Shown here piece by piece: positions 20,689-29,356 of a stretch of DNA of 64,000 bases. Within the stretch, counting starts at the first letter, position 1, and the number at the start of each line of letters is the position of its first letter. Where the stretch lies: the NCBI GenBank assembly GCA_024579835.1, contig CP102060.1, forward strand, positions 2,269,558-2,333,557, read 5' to 3'. Position numbers and translations under genes: made by a program. This stretch comes from Clostridiaceae bacterium HFYG-1003 (GTDB lineage Bacteria; Bacillota; Clostridia; Clostridiales; Clostridiaceae). Under the pieces are notes generated by a model. The model was given only the letters and a program-made list of their open reading frames with translations. It was not told the DNA's origin and searched no databases.

Positions 20689-21369
20689 TTACAGGAATCC
20701 GTGAGCCGCCAGAAATCCGGTATTCAGCTCTCTGGATTGAACAGGTTCTGGTTCTGGTCCCGATCCGGCTGCCGTGGATCCAGGCCCCGACAGCAACCGT
20801 TCCACGTATTTGGCGATCAGGTCGCATTCCAGGTTGACGGCCGACCCGACCTGCTTGTTAGCCAGAGCTGTATACTGCCAGGTGTGTGGAATAACCGAGA
20901 CCTCAATGGAATCCTGGTTCATGGCCGATAAGGTCAGACTGATCCCATCCAGTGCCACGGAGCCCTTCGGGGTGAAATACCGCATCAAATGAAGCGGTGC
21001 ACTGACCGTTATCCGGACTGCAATGTCATCGCGTTCCAGCTTTGTAATGCGGCCTGTTCCGTCAATGTGTCCCGAGACGAGATGTCCGCCCAGCCGCTGA
21101 CTCAGCGTCAGAGCACGTTCCAGATTAACCGGATCGCCCGGCGTCAGATCCCCCAGGGTCGTCGCGGTCATGGTCTGGGGCATGACATCACAGGTAAAGC
21201 CACGGGCGTCAAACCGGGTCACAGTCAGGCACACTCCGTTCGTGGCAATGCTGTCCCCAGGCTGCAGGCCTTCCAGAACACGGGCAGCAGCAATCGTTAC
21301 CTGGATCGACCGGGCGGTCCTGGTAATCGTGCGCAAAGCGCCTACTTCCTCGATGATTCCTGTAAACAA
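20689..21369 (-). CDS. ribE: Riboflavin synthase alpha chain
   Basis: A 226-residue riboflavin synthase that dismutates two lumazine molecules to riboflavin. It has two lumazine-binding half-repeats: the first begins FTGIIEEVG and includes SIATNGVCLTVT; the second includes GSVALDGISLTL. The start codon is TTG, supported by GGGAGG nine bases upstream and by the family-typical MFTGI N-terminus. It overlaps the end of ribD by 28 bases. The C-terminal tail after about residue 195 is longer than needed and low in complexity. Confidence 0.95.
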   Translation of the reverse strand: MFTGIIEEVGALRTITRTARSIQVTIAAARVLEGLQPGDSIATNGVCLTVTRFDARGFTCDVMPQTMTATTLGDLTPGDPVNLERALTLSQRLGGHLVSGHIDGTGRITKLERDDIAVRITVSAPLHLMRYFTPKGSVALDGISLTLSAMNQDSIEVSVIPHTWQYTALANKQVGSAVNLECDLIAKYVERLLSGPGSTAAGSGPEPEPVQSRELNTGFLAAHGFL

Positions 21370-22532
21370 TTGGCTGCACCTCCCTTTGCATGGGTTCTTT
21401 TCTCCGGCTGATTGACCTGGGCTTTGATCAGAAGATCTTCTCCCAGTTGACGCACTTCCTGGTAGGACAGCGCAACTGCCTGATCAAGCCGGGCAATTCC
21501 GATTCCGCCCACCGGGGTGCGAGCCGTCCGCCCCCCCAGGATTTTTGGCGCAATGATGGTTTGAACCTCATCGACGATGCCTGAATGCAAAGCCGATGCC
21601 GCAAGTTCACCGCCCCCCTCCAGCAGGATGCTGTCGATGCCCCGGCTGCCCAGCACACGCATCAGTTCCTGCAGATCCACCCCATTCTCCGCCTCCGGCA
21701 GGACTGTCACCTGACAGCCCTGCGCTTGGAGCTGGCGCAGCTTTTCCGGCGGGGCTGCCGCCGTCGTCGCCAGAATCGGCGATACGCCGGTTGGACCGTG
21801 CAGAACCTTTGTCTGAAGCGGAATCCGAGCCGTCGAATCGACAATGATCGGTATGGGATGTACACCTTCCCGTCCTTCCCGCCGCGTTGTCAGTGACGGA
21901 TCATCGGCCAGAACCGTCCCGATTCCAACCATAATGGCGGTATACTGATGCCTCAGCTCGTGGACATAAGCTCTGGCTGACGCTCCTGAAATCCAGCGGG
22001 ATTCCCCCGTCACTGTTGCGATCTTGCCATCCAGGGTCATGGCCGTCTTCAGGAGAACATAAGGAACACCCTGGGCAATATGCTTGATGAACGGACGGTT
22101 CAATGCCCTGGCTTCATTCTCCAGAACCCCGCAGCAGACATCTATACCGGCTTTTTCAAGACACTTGATGCCCCGGCCGGATACCTTGGGATTGGGATCC
22201 TCCATGGCGATCACCACTCGACGGATCCCGCTTCGGATCACCAATTCGGTACAGGGTGGTGTCTTGCCTTGATGATTGCATGGCTCCAATGTGACATAAA
22301 GCTCTGCTCCCGCCACCGACTCTGTGGCAGAGTTGATGGCATTCACTTCCGCATGGGGTCCGCCATACTGCTGATGCGCCCCCTCACCGATGATTCGGCC
22401 GTTCCGTACCAGGACAGCCCCCACCAGAGGATTGGGACTAGTATAGCCGATTCCCTGACGGGCCAGCTCCAAAGCGCGCCGCATGAACCGGTCTTCACCG
22501 GACTGGATTCCTTGTTCCCGCTGAATATCCAC
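21342..22532 (-). CDS. ribD: Bifunctional riboflavin deaminase/reductase RibD
   Basis: A 396-residue bifunctional enzyme for the second and third steps of riboflavin synthesis. The N-terminal deaminase domain has the zinc motif GGPHAEVNAI (about 58-67) and EPCNHQGKTPPC (about 83-94). The C-terminal reductase domain (from about residue 150) has MTLDGKIAT and LLEGGGELAAS. It begins at a GTG preceded by AAAGGAGA. First gene after the FMN riboswitch. Confidence 0.96.
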   Translation of the reverse strand: MDIQREQGIQSGEDRFMRRALELARQGIGYTSPNPLVGAVLVRNGRIIGEGAHQQYGGPHAEVNAINSATESVAGAELYVTLEPCNHQGKTPPCTELVIRSGIRRVVIAMEDPNPKVSGRGIKCLEKAGIDVCCGVLENEARALNRPFIKHIAQGVPYVLLKTAMTLDGKIATVTGESRWISGASARAYVHELRHQYTAIMVGIGTVLADDPSLTTRREGREGVHPIPIIVDSTARIPLQTKVLHGPTGVSPILATTAAAPPEKLRQLQAQGCQVTVLPEAENGVDLQELMRVLGSRGIDSILLEGGGELAASALHSGIVDEVQTIIAPKILGGRTARTPVGGIGIARLDQAVALSYQEVRQLGEDLLIKAQVNQPEKRTHAKGGAANCLQESSRK

Positions 22533-22574
22533 TCTGATTCTCCTTTCTCTCAGTGTCGGACCATATCAAAAAGA

Positions 22575-22593
22575 CCCTGAGATAAGCTCAGGG
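22575..22593 (-). terminator. Terminator of the FMN riboswitch leader
   Basis: The minus-strand hairpin CCCTGAG-CTTAT-CTCAGGG is followed by TCTTTTT, between the aptamer and ribD. Nearly the same hairpin and T-run recur at 25335-25357. Confidence 0.85.
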
Positions 22594-22648
22594 CCATAAA
22601 AACGAATATGAGGAGACCTCCGACCAAAAAATCGGAACATCATTCAAT

Positions 22649-22757
22649 CATCTTCTTCCATCCAGACTTTACTGTCGGCTTCGGAGTTACACCGAATCAA
22701 CCTTACGGTTCGCGGGCTGTACCGCCGGTAGGGAATTGCACCCTGCCCTGAAGACTC
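22649..22757 (-). promoter_or_regulatory. FMN riboswitch (RFN element)
   Basis: The minus strand shows the conserved RFN blocks TCAGGGCAGGGTGCAATTCC, CTACCGGCGGTA, AGCCCGCGA, GATTCGGTG and CCGACAGT, closing with TCTGGATGGAAGAAGAT. Located upstream of ribD and followed by a terminator, so FMN should repress the operon. Confidence 0.95.
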
Positions 22758-22773
22758 ATTTAATTCTGTTCCT

Positions 22774-22802
22774 ACAATACCGTCAGCAGCGCACGCTGTC
22801 AA
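22774..22802 (-). promoter_or_regulatory. Promoter of the riboflavin operon
   Basis: The minus strand has -35 TTGACA (22797-22802), a 17-base spacer and -10 TATTGT (22774-22779), just upstream of the FMN aptamer. Confidence 0.65.
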
Positions 22803-23121
22803 TATCATCCGGATGATAAACCGATCAATCCACACGGGGGTTAATTTTTCGATTGATAAAAATTTACCGTTGCATTCAGAAAAAGACCATGGTGGTAGCG
22901 TCTGCCTGCTCCGATTATTTCAATTCAGCACCTCCGGCAGAGTGCGCCATTTTCGCGATTTTAACCGGAATGGAAAATCCGACGGATCAAGTGCCGTCGG
23001 ATCGTTCCGTCGATGTTGCTTTCCGAAATCATGGATCATCCAGAGAGTCGTTATGAAGGTTCCCTTCCCTGCTGGACTCACTGGCCTTCCTGTCACATTC
23101 ATCATTTCGACAACAAAAAGG
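22803..23121. other. Intergenic region with hairpin
   Basis: No gene supported. A 9-bp perfect hairpin (ATCCGACGG at 22977-22985, complement at 22994-23002) lies past the 169-residue protein gene and may end its transcript on the minus strand, although the T-run is weak. Confidence 0.4.
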
Positions 23122-23631
23122 TTATTTTGAGCGAGAAATCAATTCTTTCAGAATCTTCTTTGCCTCACCGCCCAGTGAACGATAATAGCTCAGTGTATAA
23201 AATTTCGAGTTAAGTTCAACGACACTTGCATCATCCCTCTGATAAACAGTCTGTCCATCGATGAGGATCTCTCTGAAACGTACACCCGCACTCTTTTCAT
23301 GAGATGCAGAAAGTGTAATTTCTTCTGGGGTTCCCAGATTTGCATGGATCGCGTATCCGATTACCTTCGATCTTCGGTCCTGCGTTTCACGATAGACTGT
23401 AAATGTGCAGTTCTGAGCCTTCAGGTAATTCTCGGGCAGAACGAAACCATGGGGTTCCACTAATTGTTTCATTTCCTCAAGAGAAGAAACTTCAGATACT
23501 GGCGAAGGGGCATAATAAATTCTGGCATAGATAAAACCGGCTGCAACGTAGAGAGTGTACGCTAAAATAGCCAGAGAGACTGTAATTATCAGGTACTTGA
23601 GTACCTTTCCAATGGTAATCCTGTGAACCAT
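23122..23631 (-). CDS. Membrane-anchored protein of unknown function
   Basis: A 169-residue protein with one N-terminal membrane helix (about residues 10-37) and an extracytoplasmic domain of about 130 residues. The domain looks like a small alpha/beta fold rich in strands; I do not recognise the family. The ATG follows GAAGGAAAA. It begins 26 bases after the broken C39-like peptidase gene, so the two were probably cotranscribed and may have worked together at the cell surface. Base composition is poorer in G+C than the flanking operons. Confidence 0.65.
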   Translation of the reverse strand: MVHRITIGKVLKYLIITVSLAILAYTLYVAAGFIYARIYYAPSPVSEVSSLEEMKQLVEPHGFVLPENYLKAQNCTFTVYRETQDRRSKVIGYAIHANLGTPEEITLSASHEKSAGVRFREILIDGQTVYQRDDASVVELNSKFYTLSYYRSLGGEAKKILKELISRSK

Positions 23632-23657
23632 ATTTTTCCTTCAAAGTGGTCTTCGCA

Positions 23658-24797
23658 TTAGTTATTGATACTTAATTTATACGAATACTTAGCAAAACTG
23701 GCCGGAACACATTTTAAAGCCACAACCGGCTCAGTAGTGGACGAACTTAATATATAAGGAGCTCCATACCACCCGGGATGGACACAATACTCATAGTCTC
23801 CATCCGACAGTTTTCGATAGCCATAGATGAGCATGGTATGAAAATTATAGCCATCAGCCAAAAATGTGGTCATCATGGCAGGATATCCCTTATCAATTTG
23901 TTCCCTTACATAAGCACTTGATGCGAATAGAAACCAGTTTAGGCTTAATCCTGTATTCTTAATTGTTGATGAGGAATTTTTGTATCTGTTCAGAGGATCA
24001 ACAATTCCATCAGCCCAACTTAGAGGACCCATCCCATAAGTTTGTGACATTAAATTATGAAGCTTGATAGCTTGAGGATAAAGCCCTGCTTTAAAATCGG
24101 CGCTGACTAGCTTTTCCGGAGTGTATCCACTTAGAAGTACATTTGAATTTAGTGAATCAAGATAGGTGAGCCCCAGGCAGGTTGCCACCGCAGAGCAAGT
24201 ACCTTCAGATGGAGATCCTACTTGATTATTGCCAAATGCTTTAATTCTTATGGCACCACGATTGTTGTAAAGCATTTTGGTTGTTACAACACTAGAGACA
24301 GATGCTGTCGGTTGAGTATTAATTGCCTTATCCTTCGTCTGCCCCAAGGAATCGGTCTGATTACTGCTCGTGATCTGATTCATAAGAATCTCGCATCCGG
24401 GCAATGTCTTGCTGGTTTGATCATTCGCTATATTATTAAATATGCCATTGTCTTTCACGTAATATTGAAATATTCCCCCATAATACTTTTTTGTCTGAGT
24501 ATCGTCCGAATACGGACTGCTAATCTCTTCAGTGCACTCCATAACCTCAAGGGTATTTCAGTTGATTATTAAAAAACCTTTTTCGCCGCTGGCAAGGATA
24601 TATGATGGTTGATCATCTCCATCATACATCAATTCAATTAGCGGCTTGTCACTGCCTATTTGTCGGCCCTCCATTGCAGCAATCGAATAGGAAATTTCCG
24701 ATGACGAAAGATGATCCTGAACAGCCGCCTGTGCATTCCGTCCGAACAATGATACCGTGATCAAAACAACTCCAACAGCTAATATTTTAATTTTCAT
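23658..24797 (-). pseudogene. Secreted C39-like cysteine peptidase, interrupted by one in-frame TGA
   Basis: One reading frame of 380 codons is split by a single TGA at 24558-24560. The first 79 codons encode a signal peptide (MKIKILAVGVVLITVSLFGR, cleavage probably after NAQA) and a short strand-rich segment ending GEKGFLIIN; the next 294 codons begin within the same frame (NTLEVMECTEE). The long part has features of papain-like C39 peptidases: a Cys in GTCSAVATCLGL, a His in NFHTMLIYGY and an aromatic region CVHPGWYGA. The TGA most simply replaces CGA or AGA (Arg). Either a recent pseudogene, a sequencing error, or a readthrough product. AT-rich relative to its surroundings. Confidence 0.75.
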
Positions 24798-25334
24798 ACA
24801 TTCATCTTTCCTAACAAAAGTAAATCAGCTGATTATTAATATGATAGTACAATCTCATATAAATAAAGTCAATTTTCATTATTTTGTAATATTTTATACA
24901 ATGTAATTCGAAATTATTATGTATTATCAATTTAATTTTAAAAAGTCAGTCATATAAGTCTTTCTCATTTCTGATGATCACATCAAATATCAAGGTCTAT
25001 TTCATCGTTTCAACAAAAAATACCTCTTTTTAATAGAAAACCAATTTAGAAATAGAGCTGTTTCCATGATCAGGATCGATCGCGCTTCGTAGAATGTGAA
25101 TGAGAATGACGATCTCACTTGGGGAAAGGCTCACAGCATTTCATTAAGTCATCGATCCCTTTCTTGAATCAGCTGATGCATTTTCATGGAGAGCAGCGGT
25201 GCCGGCAGCAGAGTGAATGCAGCGCCATATGCTCTGCGAATCCCCGTTCTGAACCGTTTCGAGGATCTGATCAGTCAGCTGAATCCATTCCAGCTTGATA
25301 TCTCATCCATTTTCTTTCTGCTTCCGCTCAAAAA
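24798..25334. other. AT-rich intergenic stretch
   Basis: About 540 bases without a supported gene. 24830-25030 is strongly AT rich and must contain the promoter of the peptidase gene, but I cannot single out one hexamer pair. The rest (25060-25330) returns to the average composition and shows no clear feature. Confidence 0.4.
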
Positions 25335-25357
25335 GACCCTGAGAAAAACTCAGGGTC
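25335..25357 (-). terminator. Terminator downstream of the structured RNA candidate
   Basis: A 9-bp stem (GACCCTGAG and complement) with loop of five bases is followed on the minus strand by TTTTTGAG. No coding gene ends here, so it points to a non-coding transcript from the right. Confidence 0.8.
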
Positions 25358-25394
25358 AGCAAACGACTGGGAGGATTCATCGTAAAGGAATTAA

Positions 25395-25556
25395 TTTTTT
25401 GCTCAATGGGTATCAATGCCCCGTCGCAGTTATACAGCGGCGACCTCGTTAGTCCGAGGCGCTTTCATTCGTCAACGGTGACGAGGCGGGTCATTCGGGG
25501 CCGAACCTTTTCCTAAGGTTAGGGCTCCGTGATTGCACAACATCTGGGAAATTTAA
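25395..25556 (-). ncRNA. Candidate structured non-coding RNA
   Basis: On the minus strand, between pfkA and a terminator, a G+C-rich segment has several complementary pairs: a possible closing stem TTGTGCAAT/ATTGAGCAA (8 of 9 pairs), GTCGC/GCGAC, CCTCGG/CGAGG, GTCA/TGAC and AACCTT/AGGTT. The text GCCTCGG...CGAGG followed by AACTGCGACG...CATTGATACC is reminiscent of part of 6S RNA, but this is a resemblance from memory only. No protein can be read through it. Size would be about 160-220 bases up to the terminator. Confidence 0.4.
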
Positions 25557-25569
25557 GCCTTGGCATGGA

Positions 25570-25631
25570 AACAGCATAGACAGGAAACTCCGACGGTGCG
25601 ATACCCGCCGGAGTTTCCTGTCTATGCTGTT
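25570..25631 (-). terminator. Long perfect inverted repeat after pfkA
   Basis: The two arms of 23 bases (25570-25592 and 25609-25631) are perfectly complementary around a 16-base loop. Position suggests the pfkA transcript end, but the T-run after the stem is poor, so it may act as an RNA-stabilising hairpin or be a remnant of a mobile palindromic element. Confidence 0.6.
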
Positions 25632-25732
25632 GCAGCCTGATTCATTCAGTATTCATCACCTTGCCGGAGCAAAGCTTTTTTGAGCTGATCGATCTGAACT
25701 TGGGCTCTTCGACCTTTTAGGAAATCCAGTCG

Positions 25733-26881
25733 CTAGAAGCGGTCACTGACTTTCTGATCTCCCAGCACACGGTAAACATCGACTTCTTCGTCGCCAAAAA
25801 CAATCCCCAGGGATTTGGCTGCCCGTACCATTTCACAGTTCGGGTCCACGTTTTTGGTCACCTGGCCAATGACATGCTCCAGTGAATCATAGCTCATCTC
25901 CGTACCTTTTAAGGTAACCATATTCCCGAAGAGGCCTTTTTCCGCCAGTTCCACGGCCGCAATGCCATAGCGGGAAGACAGGATGCGGTCAGCCGAGGAG
26001 GGGCTGCCGCCCCGCTGCAGGTGTCCAAGAATGGTGGCCCGGGATTCATTGCCGCACAGCTCATGCAGATCGAGGGCAACCTTGTTTCCGATTCCACCCA
26101 GTCGGATGGGATCCGGAGAATCCGCCACAACGGACTGAACCACCATTTCCCCATCAAGGGGCTTGGCCCCCTCAGCTACCACGATGACCGAGAAGTTCTT
26201 GCCGATTTCCTTGCGCCGCATGATTTTGGCTGCCACATAGTTGATGTTGTAGGGAATCTCAGGAATCAGAATCGCATCCGCTCCGCCGGCGATTCCGGCA
26301 TGCAGGGCGATCCAGCCGGCATAGCGGCCCATGACCTCCAATACCATGATGCGATGATGCGATGCCGCCGTGGTATGGAGCCGATCCAGGGCTTCCGTCG
26401 CGACGTCAACAGCGGTAGAAAATCCGAACGTAGTGTCCGTCGACGCCAGGTCATTGTCAATGGTTTTCGGAATCGCGATGACCTTTACTCCTTTACGGGC
26501 AAAATCCCGGGCAGAAGTCAGCGTTCCGTCACCGCCCACCACAAACAGCACATCAATCCCGGCATTTTTCAGGTTTTCCACGCCTACATCCGAGACATCC
26601 TTGATCACCGTCTTGCCATTCTCTTCGACCTGATACTTGAACAGGTTGTCCTTGTTCGAGGAGAACAGGATGGTACCGCCTTCCTGAAGAATACCGGAGG
26701 TATTGAACAGGTCCAGATCAACGAAATTGCCGTAATACAGACCGTTGTATCCGTTGCGAATGCCCACCACTTCCCAGTGATTCTCAATGATGGCCTTGCG
26801 GGTGACGGCCCGGATAACGGCATTGAGTCCGGGACAGTCTCCACCGCCGGTCATGATGGCGATTCGTTTAATTTCATCCAT
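25733..26881 (-). CDS. pfkA: 6-phosphofructokinase, mixed-substrate family
   Basis: A 382-residue phosphofructokinase phosphorylating fructose 6-phosphate in glycolysis. It is longer than the classical 320-residue bacterial enzyme. The phosphoryl-donor site reads GGDGT (as in ATP enzymes, where PPi enzymes have GGDDT) while the following motif is PKTIDND, with Lys where ATP enzymes usually have Gly. This combination is typical of the group III or mixed-substrate clade, so ATP versus pyrophosphate use cannot be decided. Other motifs: TGGGDCPGLN near the start and EVMGRYAGW near 180. Monocistronic with its own promoter. Confidence 0.92.
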   Translation of the reverse strand: MDEIKRIAIMTGGGDCPGLNAVIRAVTRKAIIENHWEVVGIRNGYNGLYYGNFVDLDLFNTSGILQEGGTILFSSNKDNLFKYQVEENGKTVIKDVSDVGVENLKNAGIDVLFVVGGDGTLTSARDFARKGVKVIAIPKTIDNDLASTDTTFGFSTAVDVATEALDRLHTTAASHHRIMVLEVMGRYAGWIALHAGIAGGADAILIPEIPYNINYVAAKIMRRKEIGKNFSVIVVAEGAKPLDGEMVVQSVVADSPDPIRLGGIGNKVALDLHELCGNESRATILGHLQRGGSPSSADRILSSRYGIAAVELAEKGLFGNMVTLKGTEMSYDSLEHVIGQVTKNVDPNCEMVRAAKSLGIVFGDEEVDVYRVLGDQKVSDRF

Positions 26882-26949
26882 AATAAGAGTAACCCCCTGT
26901 AGTTTTAATAGTCGGATGTTTCCATGTTGATTTCTGATTTATCATGTAA

Positions 26950-26978
26950 ATTATATCACATTGACCAGTTTATCAAAA
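26950..26978 (-). promoter_or_regulatory. Promoter of pfkA
   Basis: The minus strand has -35 TTTTGA (26973-26978), 17 bases, and an extended -10 TGATATAAT (hexamer 26950-26955). Confidence 0.65.
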
Positions 26979-26981
26979 TCC

Positions 26982-27353
26982 AGTAAATGTTTTCATAAAA
27001 ATGTTAACGATGACACGCCGCACGGAACCTCGAGATCGACTGCGCTTCTCGTATCGGATCTGCTTTTTTCGAACGATTTCCTGACAGCTTCGGCAGCCCG
27101 AGAAAAGGTACAAGTCAGCAATGCGGGAATTTTTCCAGCGGACATCGTATCACGCGATAAAATTGGTTACAATGGAAAGTAGTACGACCGGAACAGCCGA
27201 CTTATCAAGCGGCAGATCCAAACATGAAACCAACCCCATGAAGAGAAAAGATATATTTCCCCATAACAACTGCGGACGGACGCATTGAGGACCCTGATAA
27301 AAACGAGGCGCTGTCCGGCCTGCATCCGAAACGGAACGATCAAAGGAGAAGCA
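26982..27353. other. Intergenic region before the M20 peptidase gene
   Basis: About 370 bases between divergent genes. Apart from the pfkA promoter on its left side and the AAAGGAG ribosome binding site at its right end I see no supported feature. Confidence 0.4.
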
Positions 27354-29009
27354 ATGGAGCGATTGAATGAACGAATCAAAGAACTGGCCCTGGATCTGAC
27401 CCGGGTCAAAAGCGTCGTGGAAACTCCCGGCGAAGTAGCGGCAGCCGACCGGATCCATGAGATCCTGAGTCAATTCCCCTACTTCCGGGAACATCCCGAA
27501 CATCTGATCAAAGTCCCGGTAAAAGACGACGAACTGGGCCGGTATTCTGTCCTGGCCCTGTTCCGGGGGGAAGCCGGCACGTCCGAGGATACGGTCATCA
27601 CCCTGGGCCACTACGACACCGTCGGCACGTCCGATTACGGCAACCTCGAAGAGTTTGCCTGCGACCCGGTGGAACTGACCCGACGCCTCCATGGGGTCAG
27701 CCTCAGCCCGGAAGCTCGGCAGGACCTGGAGTCCGGAAACTATCTGTTTGGCCGGGGACTGTTTGACATGAAAACCGGCGATGCCATCCTTTTAGCCATT
27801 CTGGAGCAGGTGTCCGCCGAGCCCGCCTCCTTCCCGGGCAACCTCATCTACATCGGGGTCTGCGACGAGGAAGCCAACTCCAAGGGAATGCTGGCGGTGC
27901 TGCCGGAACTGATCCGCTTAAAGCGCGAATACGGCCTGAATTATCTGACACTCCTCGATACGGACTACATGACTTCCGAATATCCGGGAGATGAGAAGAA
28001 GTACGTCTATATCGGAACCGTCGGCAAAATCATGCCCAGCTTCTACATTGTCGGCAAGGAAACCCATGTCGGGGAAGCCTTCAAGGGACTGGATGCCAAT
28101 CATCTGGCAGCCCGCCTGGTGGATGCGGTGGACCTGAATCCCGCCTACTGCGACGTGGTGGAAGGGGAAGTTACCCAGCCGCCCGTTACCCTGAAGCTGC
28201 GGGACTTAAAAACCGAATACTCCGTCCAGACCAGCCGGATCGCCAATGTCTACTTCAATGTGGCCACCCATTCCTCCACCCCCAGCCAGGTCCTGGATAA
28301 AATGAAGCAGGCGGCTCAGACTGCTTTCGAAGAGGTTCTGGAAACCCTCACCGGCCATTACCGGACCTACTGCGAAATGGCTCAGCGCCCCTTTGCCGAA
28401 CTCCCCTTCCAGGCCCGCACCCTGACCTATGCACAGCTGCTGGACCAGGTGACCCGCGAGCTGGGCGACCCCTTCACTCAGGCGCTGGAAGCCCGCATTG
28501 CGGAAATTGCCCGGTCAAAAAATCTGGATGACCGGGAGAAATCCTTAAAGATCGTCGAATATGTCCATGATCAGTGGTCTGACCGCGATCCGGTCATCAT
28601 TGTCTATCTGACTCCCCCCTACTATCCGCACATCTATGTCAGCGAAGCGGACGAAAAAGGCCGCCGCCTTCTGAATACCGTCGCTCAAGTGGTCGACGCC
28701 TCCCCGGCCAGAGACCAGCTGGTGTTCAAGAAGTTCTTCCCCTACATCTCGGATCTCTCCTACGGCGGAGCCCCGAAGGATCCCAAGGTAATCGACGATC
28801 TCAAGGGAAATATGCCCGGCTTCGGCACCACCTATGACCTGCCGCTGGCTGCCATGCAGGAACTCGACCTCCCGGTCCTGGATATCGGTCCCTTCGGTAA
28901 GGATGCCCATAAATTCACCGAACGCATCGAAACCGGCTATTCCTTCGAAACAGCCCCGGCCCTGACCTATGAAACCATCCGCCGGCTCCTGAGCTCGGAC
29001 TCCAACTAA
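27354..29009 (+). CDS. RocB-like M20 family metallopeptidase
   Basis: A 551-residue M20-type zinc peptidase or deacylase resembling RocB, a protein linked to arginine or amino-acid use in Bacillus. The metal-ligand motifs appear in order: GHYDTVGTSDYG (His and Asp, about 85-96), FDMKTGDA (bridging Asp, about 140-147) and DEEANSKGM (Glu pair, about 170). The C-terminal third has the extra strands seen in RocB. I start at the ATG of 27354 because AAAGGAG precedes it; an extension to 27285 lacks such a site. Monocistronic on the plus strand; substrate unknown. Confidence 0.85.
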   Translation: MERLNERIKELALDLTRVKSVVETPGEVAAADRIHEILSQFPYFREHPEHLIKVPVKDDELGRYSVLALFRGEAGTSEDTVITLGHYDTVGTSDYGNLEEFACDPVELTRRLHGVSLSPEARQDLESGNYLFGRGLFDMKTGDAILLAILEQVSAEPASFPGNLIYIGVCDEEANSKGMLAVLPELIRLKREYGLNYLTLLDTDYMTSEYPGDEKKYVYIGTVGKIMPSFYIVGKETHVGEAFKGLDANHLAARLVDAVDLNPAYCDVVEGEVTQPPVTLKLRDLKTEYSVQTSRIANVYFNVATHSSTPSQVLDKMKQAAQTAFEEVLETLTGHYRTYCEMAQRPFAELPFQARTLTYAQLLDQVTRELGDPFTQALEARIAEIARSKNLDDREKSLKIVEYVHDQWSDRDPVIIVYLTPPYYPHIYVSEADEKGRRLLNTVAQVVDASPARDQLVFKKFFPYISDLSYGGAPKDPKVIDDLKGNMPGFGTTYDLPLAAMQELDLPVLDIGPFGKDAHKFTERIETGYSFETAPALTYETIRRLLSSDSN

Positions 29010-29108
29010 TCCGGCGACAAGGGCGCAAGGCCCTTCCGGCGAAGGCTTCGCCCGGATTTCCGTCTTGCGCCAATTCCTGCCATCTGCTGACCGTCGGTCG
29101 GAACAGTG

Positions 29109-29150
29109 CCAAAACAAAGAACGCGTGATTCCACGCGTTCTTTGTTTTGG
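29109..29150. terminator. Bidirectional terminator between the M20 gene and murD
   Basis: A 19-bp perfect stem (29109-29127 and 29132-29150) with A/T-rich outer arms lies between convergent genes. Confidence 0.8.
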
Positions 29151-29310
29151 ATTCGATTCACCCTGCAACTGATCCGGAGCAGAGTGGAATGAATCACGCT
29201 TCAGCTACTGCCGGGCAGTCCCCGCCTGGGGCGGATCGCGCCTGCAGACGGGCCTTTTCGGAATCATCCTGTACTAAATCAGATTCCAGGCAACGATCAG
29301 CAGTGCCTGG

Positions 29311-29356
29311 GCTTCTTCTACTCCATAGCCTGGGCTTCCACTACTCCATGGCCTGG
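29311..29356. repeat. 23-bp duplication spanning the murD stop codon
   Basis: Units 29311-29333 and 29334-29356 differ at three positions. The right unit contains the end of murD (ATGGAGTAG on the minus strand), and the left unit repeats it after the stop. Confidence 0.85.

Noticed and set aside
27150-27692. A 180-codon minus-strand frame upstream of the M20 gene
   Set aside because: It mostly overlaps the M20 peptidase coding region in antisense and lacks a ribosome binding site.
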